Assembly (NCBI GenBank): GCA_038148755.1
Contig: JAYQWA010000011.1
Coordinates: 1-64,000 of the forward strand
Length of the DNA stretch: 64,000 nt
Reading direction: 5' to 3'
Source: UBA5109 sp038148755
Lineage (GTDB): Bacteria; Pseudomonadota; Gammaproteobacteria; Pseudomonadales; Pseudohongiellaceae
The notes below the pieces were generated by a model, which searched no databases, was not told the DNA's origin, and was given only the letters and a program-made list of their open reading frames with translations. Shown here piece by piece: positions 45,220 through 53,400 of this stretch (positions within the stretch are counted from its first letter, which is position 1; the number at the start of each line of letters is the position of its first letter). The translations under genes and the position numbers were made by a program.

Positions 45220-45921
45220 TTGGCTGAATCTTCACAACAGGCTATACAACTTGAAGCCTCCTGGTTAGCCGAACTTGCCGCTGAGTTCGAGCAGGATTAC
45301 ATGCTGAAGCTGAAATCTTTTTTGCAGCAAGAGAAAGCTGCGGGAAAACAGATTTATCCGCCGGGAAAACTGATATTCAATGCGCTTAACACAACGCCTT
45401 TGGATAAAGTCAAAGTTGTGATCATCGGACAGGATCCCTATCACGGACCGGGGCAGGCACACGGCCTTTGTTTTTCAGTCTTGCCAGGTGTCGACATACC
45501 GCCTTCCTTGATGAACATCTATAAAGAACTGGAATCTGATCTGGGTATTACCCGGCCCAATCATGGTTGTCTCACTTCTTGGGCAGAGCAGGGCGTGTTG
45601 TTATTAAATGCCGTGCTGACCGTTGAACGATCACTCGCAGCTTCGCATCAGGGCAAAGGCTGGGAACAATTTACTGACAAAGTTATCAACGTCCTGAATG
45701 AAAAAAAATCGGGACTGGTGTTTTTACTCTGGGGTTCCTATGCACAGAAGAAGGGGCAGTTTATCGACAGAAACAAACATCTCGTTCTGCAATCACCACA
45801 TCCTTCACCACTGTCTGCCCACAGAGGATTTCTGGGGAATAAACATTTTTCGCAGACAAACGCTTATCTTGAAAAGCAAGGGAATGCTGCAATTAACTGG
45901 GAAGTGCCTAAATCAGTTTAA
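45220..45921 (+). CDS. ung: uracil-DNA glycosylase (Ung)
   Basis: A 233-residue family-1 UDG excising uracil from DNA. The catalytic water-activating loop is GQDPYHGPGQAHGLCFSV and the minor-groove Leu loop is HPSPLSAHRGF. The start is TTG 15 bases after lysS; the next in-frame ATG would cut into the conserved N-terminal helix, so TTG is preferred. Confidence 0.96.
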   Translation: MAESSQQAIQLEASWLAELAAEFEQDYMLKLKSFLQQEKAAGKQIYPPGKLIFNALNTTPLDKVKVVIIGQDPYHGPGQAHGLCFSVLPGVDIPPSLMNIYKELESDLGITRPNHGCLTSWAEQGVLLLNAVLTVERSLAASHQGKGWEQFTDKVINVLNEKKSGLVFLLWGSYAQKKGQFIDRNKHLVLQSPHPSPLSAHRGFLGNKHFSQTNAYLEKQGNAAINWEVPKSV

Positions 45922-45933
45922 GCGTGTTGGTTA

Positions 45934-47073
45934 TTATTCCTGAATCGATTCCCGCAGTATCTCTTCTAGCACGCCACGCTCCATCATTTCATTAAAGAAT
46001 GAGGTCGGATTGCAGGTCGGACTTTCCAGCAGCCCACTGGCATCGGCGCGTTGTGAGCCGCGGGTTCTGACGAGAGGTTCCGTATAGAGGGAATCGTAAA
46101 TGGTCATGGTGCGATCAATGGACAGACCATCTTCGGCGACGGTCCAGCGTTCAACCGCTCGGGTGTCATCGCCACCGGACATCTGGTAGCCGGAACCATC
46201 CAGCCAGGCAGGTGACAGGTGAGTGGTTTCGATCACCAAAGTACGATCTTCCCAGTGAGCTGTAGAAAAGCCCATGGTCGAAAGTGGCTGATTTGCTGGT
46301 GCATCACGACCATCCATGTAAACCCAGCGCGGAGTGTTTTCCTGTAAATAAACGATGAGGTAATGCGTACCGGCATCGACAATCTGCATGGGGAAGGGGG
46401 AGCCGAATAAACGCGGTAAACCCGGATGCTCACAACGTAAAGCCGGATCATCGCCATATTCTCTTGAGGCATAAATGGCTGCACTTTCAGGGGTATGCGG
46501 CATAGGTTTCGGTTCAAAGTCGTCAACTGTTAACTGGAATTTATACCGGTTTGTCCAGAACCCACTGATATCCACTTCATAGTCATTGGGGTGAACGGTG
46601 TAGTCGATATTCGGGTCGGCAGTGACTTCGGTTTCGGAGTTTGGTGTGACACAGCGGCCCAGTCGTCTGCCACTTTCCAGGGTGATGCATGTAGCATACA
46701 GTTTTTTCGTGCCGTTGCGGCCAAGGTTGCCAACGGCATGAATGGTATCGCCCACCTGAATGGTTTCGTTGGTCCAGTTTTCATTACGGAAGGAGACCAG
46801 ATTGCCCGGCGGGTCGAAAGACCAGATTTCAGTGCTGCCATCCGGCAGGGTGGATTCGACAAAATAATGCACATGAGGGTTGGCCCAGATCACGCGTCGG
46901 ACAACGCCTTCAACTTCACCTTCAAGATTGGCATCAAATTCAGAGTTGAAGGAGTGATGTGCACTGAGATTTGAAGAGAAAAAAATTGTAAAAGCTGCGC
47001 AAAGTAGTGCTGCGTTTGCTAAAAGACGAGATAAATGCACGAATGCCACCATGGTTTTTATTATTTCAGGCAT
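45934..47073 (-). CDS. secreted DUF6152 family protein
   Basis: About 379 residues. A signal peptide (LANAALLCAAFTIFFSSNLSA) precedes the mature start HHSFNSEFDANLEGEVEG, and VRRVIWANPHVHYFVE is the DUF6152 hallmark. The domain (about 45-145) has an OB-like look; the C-terminal 230 residues contain further beta-rich sequence and several acidic patches. Function is unknown; such genes are common in marine proteobacteria near catabolic loci. I start at the ATG at 47073; an upstream TTG (47100) and an internal ATG (47052) are alternatives. It converges on ung with 12 bases between. Confidence 0.8.
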   Translation of the reverse strand: MPEIIKTMVAFVHLSRLLANAALLCAAFTIFFSSNLSAHHSFNSEFDANLEGEVEGVVRRVIWANPHVHYFVESTLPDGSTEIWSFDPPGNLVSFRNENWTNETIQVGDTIHAVGNLGRNGTKKLYATCITLESGRRLGRCVTPNSETEVTADPNIDYTVHPNDYEVDISGFWTNRYKFQLTVDDFEPKPMPHTPESAAIYASREYGDDPALRCEHPGLPRLFGSPFPMQIVDAGTHYLIVYLQENTPRWVYMDGRDAPANQPLSTMGFSTAHWEDRTLVIETTHLSPAWLDGSGYQMSGGDDTRAVERWTVAEDGLSIDRTMTIYDSLYTEPLVRTRGSQRADASGLLESPTCNPTSFFNEMMERGVLEEILRESIQE

Positions 47074-47139
47074 TATGGAACTGAATTTTTGAAGATTCAA
47101 GCTGCCGTGGCTTATGCAGTTCTTTGACTTATCCGTCAG

Positions 47140-47493
47140 TTATTTGCCCTGATAGATACAGCCACTGGTACAGGTTTCAGAAACGACAATTTTGCTTAAG
47201 GGCAGAAGGGGTTGCAGTTTATCCCAGATCCAACGCGCCAGATTTTCACTGGTGGGGTTTTCCAGTCCTTTGATTTCATTCAGATAATAATGGTCGAGTT
47301 CTTTTATGACCGGTTTTACAATTTTTTTTACATCTGAAAAATCCATCAACCAGCCTGATTCTTCTCCAGGCTCACCCTTGATATGCACCTGTACTTTATA
47401 GGAATGACCATGCAGACGACCGCATTTATGTCCAGCGGGCACATTCGGTAGCAAGTGGGCGGCTTCAAAACTAAATTCTTTATAAATTTCCAT
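47140..47493 (-). CDS. queD: 6-carboxytetrahydropterin synthase QueD
   Basis: A 117-residue T-fold enzyme of queuosine synthesis, making 6-carboxy-tetrahydropterin from dihydroneopterin triphosphate. Zinc-binding histidines are in FEAAHLLP and GRLHGHSYKV; the catalytic Cys is in HKCGRLHG, and the tail ends SETCTSGCIYQGK. It stands alone; other que genes are not in the window. No preQ1 riboswitch was recognised upstream. Confidence 0.95.
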   Translation of the reverse strand: MEIYKEFSFEAAHLLPNVPAGHKCGRLHGHSYKVQVHIKGEPGEESGWLMDFSDVKKIVKPVIKELDHYYLNEIKGLENPTSENLARWIWDKLQPLLPLSKIVVSETCTSGCIYQGK

Positions 47494-47537
47494 AAAATAT
47501 TTTTCAGCGTCAATCTAAAGCGCGCAGAGTGTAGCGA

Positions 47538-47558
47538 TTGCTGTACCTGCTGTACAGC
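47538..47558. repeat. 8-base-pair inverted repeat upstream of queD
   Basis: TGCTGTAC and GTACAGCA flank a five-base spacer about 45-65 bases before the queD start. On either strand it forms a small hairpin and could equally be a dimeric protein operator. No T-run follows, so a terminator is unlikely. Confidence 0.4.
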
Positions 47559-47642
47559 ATATGCATGCACTTTACTTAATATTGCTCATAATGCCAGGGA
47601 ATTGAAGCACTGTGTATTGTGATGCGAATTTTTAGCTTATAA

Positions 47643-47912
47643 GGCAAGGAGCAGCCGATCAGAATCTATAAGCCGCTTTGCCTGGAAAAAGAGGCTACTG
47701 AGGCGCAGCTGGAATTGGTCAGAAAGTACAACGAAGCTCACGATGTTTATCTGCAGCAGGAATGGGACAAGGCTGAAGTCTGCTACAAGGCTCTGGAGGA
47801 GTCCGAAGATAATAAAGTGCTTTACTCTGTGTATCTTGAGCGCATTGCTGACCTCAGAAATCATGCGCTACCAGAGGACTGGGATGGCACCTTCAGGCAT
47901 ACTACCAAATAG
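47643..47912 (+). pseudogene. remnant: C-terminal tail of a class III adenylate/guanylate cyclase
   Basis: An 89-codon open segment reads GKEQPIRIYKPLCLEKE, then YNEAHDVYLQQEWDKAE, and ends YLERIADLRNHALPEDWDG followed by TFRHTTK. This matches the tail that follows the catalytic domain in many proteobacterial class III cyclases (the GKxEPVxVYxxL strand, a TPR-like helix pair, then YLERI...DWDGv...TK). The segment is preceded in frame by TAA and TAG, has no in-frame ATG, and no cyclase homology precedes it in other frames, so the catalytic part was deleted at about 47640. The preserved frame and end suggest recent loss. The match is from memory of the family, not a search. Confidence 0.65.
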
Positions 47913-47914
47913 AA

Positions 47915-47942
47915 TTGACATGTAGCTGCAAGTCGGTAAAAT
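47915..47942 (+). promoter_or_regulatory. tRNA-Val/tRNA-Asp promoter
   Basis: A perfect TTGACA -35 box and a TAAAAT -10 box, 16 bases apart, lie about 18 bases before the tRNA-Val 5' end, followed by a GC-rich discriminator (GCGCAGCC) typical of stringently controlled stable-RNA promoters. Confidence 0.75.
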
Positions 47943-47960
47943 GCGCAGCCTTGACGCTCT

Positions 47961-48036
47961 GGGTGATTAGCTCAGTTGGGAGAGCGTCGCCCTTACAAGG
48001 CGAATGTCGGGGGTTCAAATCCCTCATCACCCACCA
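47961..48036 (+). tRNA. tRNA-Val (UAC)
   Basis: A 76-base cloverleaf: acceptor GGGTGAT pairs with ATCACCC, D-loop TTAGCTCAGTTGGGAGAGC, anticodon TAC at 47994-47996 in loop CTTACAA, T-arm GGTTCAAAT and encoded CCA. It is co-transcribed with the tRNA-Asp 48 bases downstream. Confidence 0.97.
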
Positions 48037-48084
48037 CAACACCTATGCAATACTTGCTATGTGTTGTATCGTTTTTTGTGTCGC

Positions 48085-48161
48085 GGACCGGTAGTTCAGC
48101 TGGTTAGAATGCCGGCCTGTCACGCCGGAGGTCGCGGGTTCGAGTCCCGTCCGGTCCGCCA
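48085..48161 (+). tRNA. tRNA-Asp (GUC)
   Basis: A 77-base cloverleaf: acceptor GGACCGG pairs with CCGGTCC, anticodon GTC at 48119-48121 in loop CTGTCAC, T-arm GGTTCGAGT, discriminator G and encoded CCA. The body is almost identical to E. coli tRNA-Asp. Confidence 0.97.
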
Positions 48162-48239
48162 TTCAAAACACATCTTTTCTGCAGAACTGCAAGATTTTCG
48201 GCAAGGCCGTGAACGCTATTCCCTCAGTTTCCCCAGTGA

Positions 48240-48386
48240 TCAGTCTTTCTTGTTGAGCAGGCGATAAAAGAAATGCGCCAGAATAATGGCGGCTGACACC
48301 CCGGCAAAGACATAGATCAGATCGAACGAAATGCCGCCTAAAACTTGCTGGCCATAGGCATTGCTGCTATATCGAAAAATATCCAT
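48240..48386 (-). CDS. possible 48-residue single-pass membrane protein after the Mo-hydroxylase genes
   Basis: An open frame starting MDIFRYSSNAYGQQVLGGIS, with one hydrophobic helix (FDLIYVFAGVSAAIILAHFF) and a basic end (YRLLNKKD). It begins 15 bases after the FAD-subunit stop codon in the same direction and would be the last gene of that operon. Codon use looks natural, but no clear ribosome-binding site is visible, so it may rely on coupling. I recognise no family. It could be a membrane anchor or a spurious frame. Confidence 0.5.
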   Translation of the reverse strand: MDIFRYSSNAYGQQVLGGISFDLIYVFAGVSAAIILAHFFYRLLNKKD

Positions 48387-48401
48387 TTTGAATCAGTGCT
48401 T

Positions 48402-49394
48402 TCAGCTATCCCGGATGGCCCGTTTTACCAGGTTTTCCATTAGAGGAATTTTGAAACCGTTATAGTTTAAAACTGTTGCTCCCCGGGCTGCTGCTCCGGA
48501 TGCTAACTCGATTGTTTCCTCATCTCTGGTGCTGCCGCGAACAATGTCTTCTACACCATTGAGACGGCGGGGGGTGCATTGAACGCCGCCACAGACAACA
48601 CGCAGATCAGCAATGACGTTGCCCTCCATCCGTAAGACAGCAGCAATATTAACCAGTGCAAAATCCCAGGTGGCCCGGTCAGCCACTTTTTCAAAATAAT
48701 AGCTGGTTCCCGCCCAGGTGGAGGGAATGCGAATTGAGGTAAGGATGTCGCCAGGCTCCAATACGGTTACCCGTTCGATATCGACATTAGGCCCAATAAA
48801 GAAATCCTCGGCAGCAACTTCTCTTATGCCGTCACTATTCTGGATAACCATTGTGGCATCAAGTGCGACTAATGCAGGTGCTGTATCTGAAGGAGTGACT
48901 GCAACGCACCGGTCAGCCTCGAACAGGCAATGCTCCCTGTTCAAACCTTCCGGTGTATCGGCATAGCAAGTGTCACCACCAGCTCGATAGCAATTGACAC
49001 CTGAGCGATAATACCAGCAGCGAACATCCTGACAGATATTGCCGCCGATGGTGCCAATATTTCTGATTTGCGGACTTGCTACTCGGCTGGCTGCTTCAGC
49101 CAGAACGCCGTAGTTTTCCCTGATTAGCAAGCTTTCAGCGATTTCAGTTAATGTTGTCAGGGCACCAATTTCAATGCCACCAGCTGTTTCGTTAATGCCT
49201 GTCATGCCGGGAATTCCAGCCAGATCAATTACCGCTACCGGACGTTTAATACGGTCTTTAAACCAGTCAAGGCTGTCCTGGCCACCGGCAAGAGGCCAGG
49301 CATCAGCACCATAGCGGTCAAGCAAATCCAGAGCATTGCCCATATCAGAAGGCTGGAATAGGTCGAAATTTGGCATCATATCTTTAGTAGACAT
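48402..49394 (-). CDS. Mo-hydroxylase FAD-binding subunit with extra cysteine cluster (PaoB/XdhB type)
   Basis: A 330-residue FAD subunit of a xanthine dehydrogenase-family enzyme. FAD segments AGGQDSLDWFKDR and ASPQIRNIGTIGGNICQD are present. After the latter comes a cysteine-rich insert (CQDVRCWYYRSGVNCYRAGG, then DTCY) like the one binding an additional [4Fe-4S] cluster in E. coli PaoB and 4-hydroxybenzoyl-CoA reductase. The ATG at 49394 has AGGAG eight bases upstream; an in-frame TTG six bases earlier is less likely. It carries no signal peptide and would be exported with the small subunit. Confidence 0.88.
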   Translation of the reverse strand: MSTKDMMPNFDLFQPSDMGNALDLLDRYGADAWPLAGGQDSLDWFKDRIKRPVAVIDLAGIPGMTGINETAGGIEIGALTTLTEIAESLLIRENYGVLAEAASRVASPQIRNIGTIGGNICQDVRCWYYRSGVNCYRAGGDTCYADTPEGLNREHCLFEADRCVAVTPSDTAPALVALDATMVIQNSDGIREVAAEDFFIGPNVDIERVTVLEPGDILTSIRIPSTWAGTSYYFEKVADRATWDFALVNIAAVLRMEGNVIADLRVVCGGVQCTPRRLNGVEDIVRGSTRDEETIELASGAAARGATVLNYNGFKIPLMENLVKRAIRDS

Positions 49395-49405
49395 ATTCAA
49401 CGCTC

Positions 49406-51850
49406 CTATTGGGTAAACAGCTGCAGTGGACTGTGGGATTGCTCACGACCAGAAGCTGCATTGATGATCATGTCAGGCGTGACAGGGTTACGGTTAAAGT
49501 AATGACCGCCAAGGGCATTGGAAACAGCAGCCAGTACTGCTCCTACAGCAGCGCCTACAGGTGGCTCACCAATACCTTTCATACCCATGGGATTAGTCGG
49601 ATCTGGCTTATCAACAGCAGAAACATCCATAAAAGCAGGCACATCCAGATAAGAGGGCGGTTTTGCCTGATAAAGGCCGACACTTCCAGGTAATCCATTC
49701 TGCGGATCGTATATCTGGCGTTCAGTTCGCGCCATACCAATACCCATACAGGCACCTCCTCTTAATTGCCCAACCAGGCCAAGAGGGTGGTTTACGGTAC
49801 CGCAGTCACCAGAGCTTACGAACTCCAGAATATCATACTTGCCGGTTTCCAAATCCAGCTCAATCATGACGAAAGTCGCGACCATGGCAGATATATGCTC
49901 ATTTAATGGTGTTGTATCTCTGGCGACTCCAATGAGACCAGTACCAGCCAGGCCGGCTACTGATGCCTGTGTAAGTGGGTTGGTATCGTTAGGGTCTTCA
50001 CCGGCGTATTTACCACCAAGCTCTAAGGCTCTTTGTGCGGCCTGGGCATAGGTAATGCTCATGGATGGATCGTTTATATTGAATACGGTTTCATTGGCAA
50101 GATCATAATCTTCTGCATTGCCTCCCAGATCCATCGCAGCAATTTCCTGAAGTTTTTGCTTCATATCCATCGCGGCTGCATAGTTTGCACGTGACATCGT
50201 ATAAGTCGTTAAGGAGCCGAATTGACCGATGGTCCATGGCAGGTGCTTACTGGTATCACCTCTTTCGATAACACAGTTATCCCAGTCCATGTTGAGCACT
50301 TCAGCAGCAACCCGACAGGTAGAGGCGTAGGAGTATGTACCCAGGTTGCCGACACCCGTGTGTATATGCAATTTACCATCTGGCAGGATTCTCATCAGCC
50401 CATCGAAACCTGAGATACCGGCTGAGTGGTAACCCTGTCCAATACCGACGCCAATGACCTTGGAGCCGTTGCGCTCACCATTGCGCGCAAATTTATTGGT
50501 CCAGTCAAAGCGCTCTGCTGCCATATCAATAGCATCGAGCATATAAGAACTGGATACTTTCTGTCTGACAGGCCCACCGGTGAGTGTCTCGTGATTGGAG
50601 GCGTTAATGCGTCTAATTTCAAGTTGATCAATACCCAAGGCATTGGCTGCTTTATCCAGTAAAGGCTCAATTGCCGCTGACATCTGGTTTTGTCCAGGGC
50701 CACGTTGAGGCCCGCAAGGTGTTGTGTTGGTTCCAATTGGAATGGCCCTGAACCGCATGCTGTCTGGTGTATAAACCAGAGAAACCATGCCGCCAGCAGC
50801 ACCGAAATCACCAAAAGGGTTTTTGGCACCACCTTGCTGCACAATAAAGAGGTCTACTCCGGTCATTTTGCCTTGTGCATTAAAGGCTAATTTTGCTCTG
50901 CCCTGAAAGCTGGCACGGGCAGAGCCAAGATAATATTCTTCTGCTCGACTGATACGAAGCATGCAGGGACGTCCAATCATTCGAGAAAAGTGTGCCGGGA
51001 GGGCCATTACAGCATAGGCTGCGCCTTTGGAACCGAAACCGCCTCCACAAAATTCGGAAATATAAACCAGATCGCTTGGCGGAATGCCTATGAAGTTAGC
51101 CAGGCCTGGTACAACAAACATCTGGCTTTGAGTTGAACCATGCACATAGCATTTACCATTTTGCCAGTAGGAAAATGCACTTCTGGGTTCCATGCTGTGG
51201 TGCGAATTACAAGCTGTCACGAAGGTTTCATCCAGGACCAGCGCGGCATCATTAAAAGCTGCGTCAAGATCACCGTATTGCCAATCCATGACCGGCTCTC
51301 CCATAGGAAGTTGGCCTTCTTCAACGGCAGCAAAATCACGGGCTGTCCATTTATGGCTGATTACTCCGATATCGCCAAGCTCATCTTCTTCCTCAATTCG
51401 TAGAGAAGAAACAAGATTGCCGCCGTAATAGGCATCTGGCCCTCCGGGATAAAGGCTTTCAAGCGGATCTAAGACGAAATCCTGCTCTTCATATTCCACT
51501 CTGACCAATTCCAGCGCATTAGCTGCAGTTGCTTCATCAACAGCAGCAATGGCCAATATGGGTTCTCCAATAAAATTAGGTTCATTGCTCAGTATCTGCT
51601 CGCCAGGGTTTGGGAAAGTAGGAACATCATCTGCTGTCATAATGCCGTAAACACCTTCCATAGCCAGAGCTTCAGAAGCGTCTATATTTCTGACGATGCA
51701 TTTAGGCATGGGGCTTAATAACATTTTGATATAGGCCATGCCTTCTGCTCGAAAATCTTCGGAATAGGTGGAAGCACCGGTAACCTTGGCTTCAATGTCA
51801 GGCGGCGTAAAGTTTTTGCCAATGTGTCTGTAAGTAGGATTATCAGCCAT
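49406..51850 (-). CDS. Mo-hydroxylase molybdopterin-binding large subunit (XdhA/PaoC type)
   Basis: An 814-residue catalytic subunit binding the molybdenum cofactor. Seen: the N-terminal a/b hammerhead region (VTGASTYSEDFRAEGMAY), FCGGGFGSKG and GPGQNQMSAAIEP for cofactor contact, and GMKGIGEPPVGAAVGA with the catalytic Glu that acts as base. Substrate could be an aldehyde, purine or N-heterocycle; the sequence does not decide. It has no signal peptide of its own. It overlaps the iron-sulfur subunit stop by one base and precedes the FAD subunit by 11 bases. Confidence 0.9.
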   Translation of the reverse strand: MADNPTYRHIGKNFTPPDIEAKVTGASTYSEDFRAEGMAYIKMLLSPMPKCIVRNIDASEALAMEGVYGIMTADDVPTFPNPGEQILSNEPNFIGEPILAIAAVDEATAANALELVRVEYEEQDFVLDPLESLYPGGPDAYYGGNLVSSLRIEEEDELGDIGVISHKWTARDFAAVEEGQLPMGEPVMDWQYGDLDAAFNDAALVLDETFVTACNSHHSMEPRSAFSYWQNGKCYVHGSTQSQMFVVPGLANFIGIPPSDLVYISEFCGGGFGSKGAAYAVMALPAHFSRMIGRPCMLRISRAEEYYLGSARASFQGRAKLAFNAQGKMTGVDLFIVQQGGAKNPFGDFGAAGGMVSLVYTPDSMRFRAIPIGTNTTPCGPQRGPGQNQMSAAIEPLLDKAANALGIDQLEIRRINASNHETLTGGPVRQKVSSSYMLDAIDMAAERFDWTNKFARNGERNGSKVIGVGIGQGYHSAGISGFDGLMRILPDGKLHIHTGVGNLGTYSYASTCRVAAEVLNMDWDNCVIERGDTSKHLPWTIGQFGSLTTYTMSRANYAAAMDMKQKLQEIAAMDLGGNAEDYDLANETVFNINDPSMSITYAQAAQRALELGGKYAGEDPNDTNPLTQASVAGLAGTGLIGVARDTTPLNEHISAMVATFVMIELDLETGKYDILEFVSSGDCGTVNHPLGLVGQLRGGACMGIGMARTERQIYDPQNGLPGSVGLYQAKPPSYLDVPAFMDVSAVDKPDPTNPMGMKGIGEPPVGAAVGAVLAAVSNALGGHYFNRNPVTPDMIINAASGREQSHSPLQLFTQ

Positions 51851-52452
51851 TATGCGATCTCCTCTGCAGCACGTAACACAGCATTCAGGTAGTGGTCATA
51901 GGCACCACAACGACACAAATTACCTGCCAGGGCCTGACGTGCTTCTTCACGTGTAGGGTTTGGATTGTTATTGAGTAGGGCAACCGATGAAATAACCTGT
52001 CCAGGCGTACAGAAACCGCATTGTGGAGCTAGCTCATCTATCATGGCCTGCTGAACAGGATGCAGCTCGCCTGCCGGACTGGCGATGCCTTCAATAGTAG
52101 TAATGTTTTTACCGGTAACACGGTGACTCAACATTGAGCAAGAATTATTGGGAACTCCATCAATTAATACGCTGCAGGCGCCGCATTCACCGCGGTCGCA
52201 ACCAATTTTTGTGCCGGTCAAACCCAGCTTGTTACGTAAAGTCATTGCCAGGGTTTCATTGGGTAGGACGTCTACGCGACGAACTGTACCGTTTATATTG
52301 AGGGATATAAGCCTTTCAACTGAACCCGGAGCAGGGGTGGTCGGACTTTCAGAACAACCGCTGATAAACATCAGGCCGCCAGTCGAAACCACGGCGCCAG
52401 AGGCAATAATGCCTTTAATAAAACTTCTTCTGGATTGATTATGAGGGCGCAT
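51850..52452 (-). CDS. Mo-hydroxylase [2Fe-2S] subunit with Tat signal and lipobox-like Cys
   Basis: A 200-residue iron-sulfur subunit. Ferredoxin-type cysteines occur in GCDRGECGACSVLIDG plus NSCS, and the second cluster in CGFCTPGQ and NLCRCGAYDHY. The N-terminus SRRSFIKGIIASGAVVSTGG is a twin-arginine signal, and FISGC fits a lipobox (Ile-Ser-Gly-Cys), so the subunit may be a Tat-exported lipoprotein. The first gene of the operon, it is divergent from the cytochrome b gene across a 255-base gap. Confidence 0.92.
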   Translation of the reverse strand: MRPHNQSRRSFIKGIIASGAVVSTGGLMFISGCSESPTTPAPGSVERLISLNINGTVRRVDVLPNETLAMTLRNKLGLTGTKIGCDRGECGACSVLIDGVPNNSCSMLSHRVTGKNITTIEGIASPAGELHPVQQAMIDELAPQCGFCTPGQVISSVALLNNNPNPTREEARQALAGNLCRCGAYDHYLNAVLRAAEEIA

Positions 52453-52707
52453 AAAAAATGACCTTTTTTAGGGGATTTTGATATGAACCGATACTAGCTC
52501 CCTTTTTGTGCTGACTCAAGTATTGTCTGAGTGGGAAAATTTACGATATCTCTGCTAGAAAAAATTTAAATCAGCCAGACTGGCTATAAAGAGTTTGCCT
52601 GAAAAAATATCGTTTCCTATAATCGCCTTCCAAGTGTCTGTATGATGTAACCGCAAAGTCGGACAAAAAAATTTTCAGATATCTCAGTCTTATGAAGTCA
52701 AAATCCC
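52453..52707. promoter_or_regulatory. divergent regulatory gap between Mo-hydroxylase operon and cytochrome b
   Basis: The 255-base, AT-rich region must hold promoters for both directions. I see no confident -35/-10 pair, palindrome or riboswitch. The ribosome site of the iron-sulfur subunit is AAAAAGG about 10 bases from its ATG. Confidence 0.4.
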
Positions 52708-53352
52708 ATGCAGCAAAGTAAAATAATCCGTCATAAATTAATTGACCGGATATTGCATTGGTTTTTTGCTGCCACAATTCTAATTCTTTTAATCACCGGT
52801 TTATTGCCGGTTTATGGCTTTAGCGCCAGTCTGATTGTTATTCACTGGGTTACCGGACTTACGCTGACAATATTATTGCTGCTGCATATCTGCCGTTCGG
52901 TATTTTGGAAAAAACTCGGTGAGATATGGTTTTCACGAAAGGATTTGAACTTAAATCAAAGCAGGTTAGGAAAGTATTCACTGGCGCAAAAACTGATGCA
53001 TCAGGGTGTTGCCGTACTGACTCTGGCAGCTGTCGTTACCGGTTTAATGATGATGGTTCGCCTTGATACGCCATTATGGGAAAGGGATCCGTACTGGTTG
53101 AATGCTGAAACCTGGGGTGTGGTATTTTTTATTCATGGTCTGGCAGCTTTAAGCTTTGTCAGCATTATTATGCTGCATATTTATTTTTCTTTACGGCCTG
53201 AAAGCCGAATGTATTTGCGTTCTATCTTCAAAGGCTGGATTACCAGTGAAGAATATAAACGTAAACATGATGAGCAATTATGGTCACCGGACAGGTTGTC
53301 AGAAAGAGCAAAGGAAACAGACAAATCATTGAACAATGTTGCTTCAGACTAA
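52708..53352 (+). CDS. membrane cytochrome b (formate dehydrogenase gamma/Ni-Fe hydrogenase type)
   Basis: A 214-residue protein with four hydrophobic segments and candidate haem ligands His17 (RILHWFF), His46 (VIHWVTG), His60 (LLHICRS) and later His in LMHQGVAVL, FIHGLAAL and MLHIYF. This is the cytochrome b561/FdhC-like pattern that carries electrons between a periplasmic enzyme and quinone. A charged C-terminal tail (SEEYKRKHDEQ) is cytoplasmic. It is divergent from the exported Mo-hydroxylase and forms a likely two-gene unit with the next gene. The link to the Mo-enzyme is an inference from position and topology. Confidence 0.82.
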   Translation: MQQSKIIRHKLIDRILHWFFAATILILLITGLLPVYGFSASLIVIHWVTGLTLTILLLLHICRSVFWKKLGEIWFSRKDLNLNQSRLGKYSLAQKLMHQGVAVLTLAAVVTGLMMMVRLDTPLWERDPYWLNAETWGVVFFIHGLAALSFVSIIMLHIYFSLRPESRMYLRSIFKGWITSEEYKRKHDEQLWSPDRLSERAKETDKSLNNVASD

Positions 53353-53400
53353 AAGAATAAAAATTTGCTTCTCAAAGAGAAGATCATAAGGAATATAAAA

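Noticed and set aside
48004..48267. 87-residue plus-strand open frame
   Set aside because: It runs across tRNA-Val and tRNA-Asp; structured RNA genes explain the sequence.
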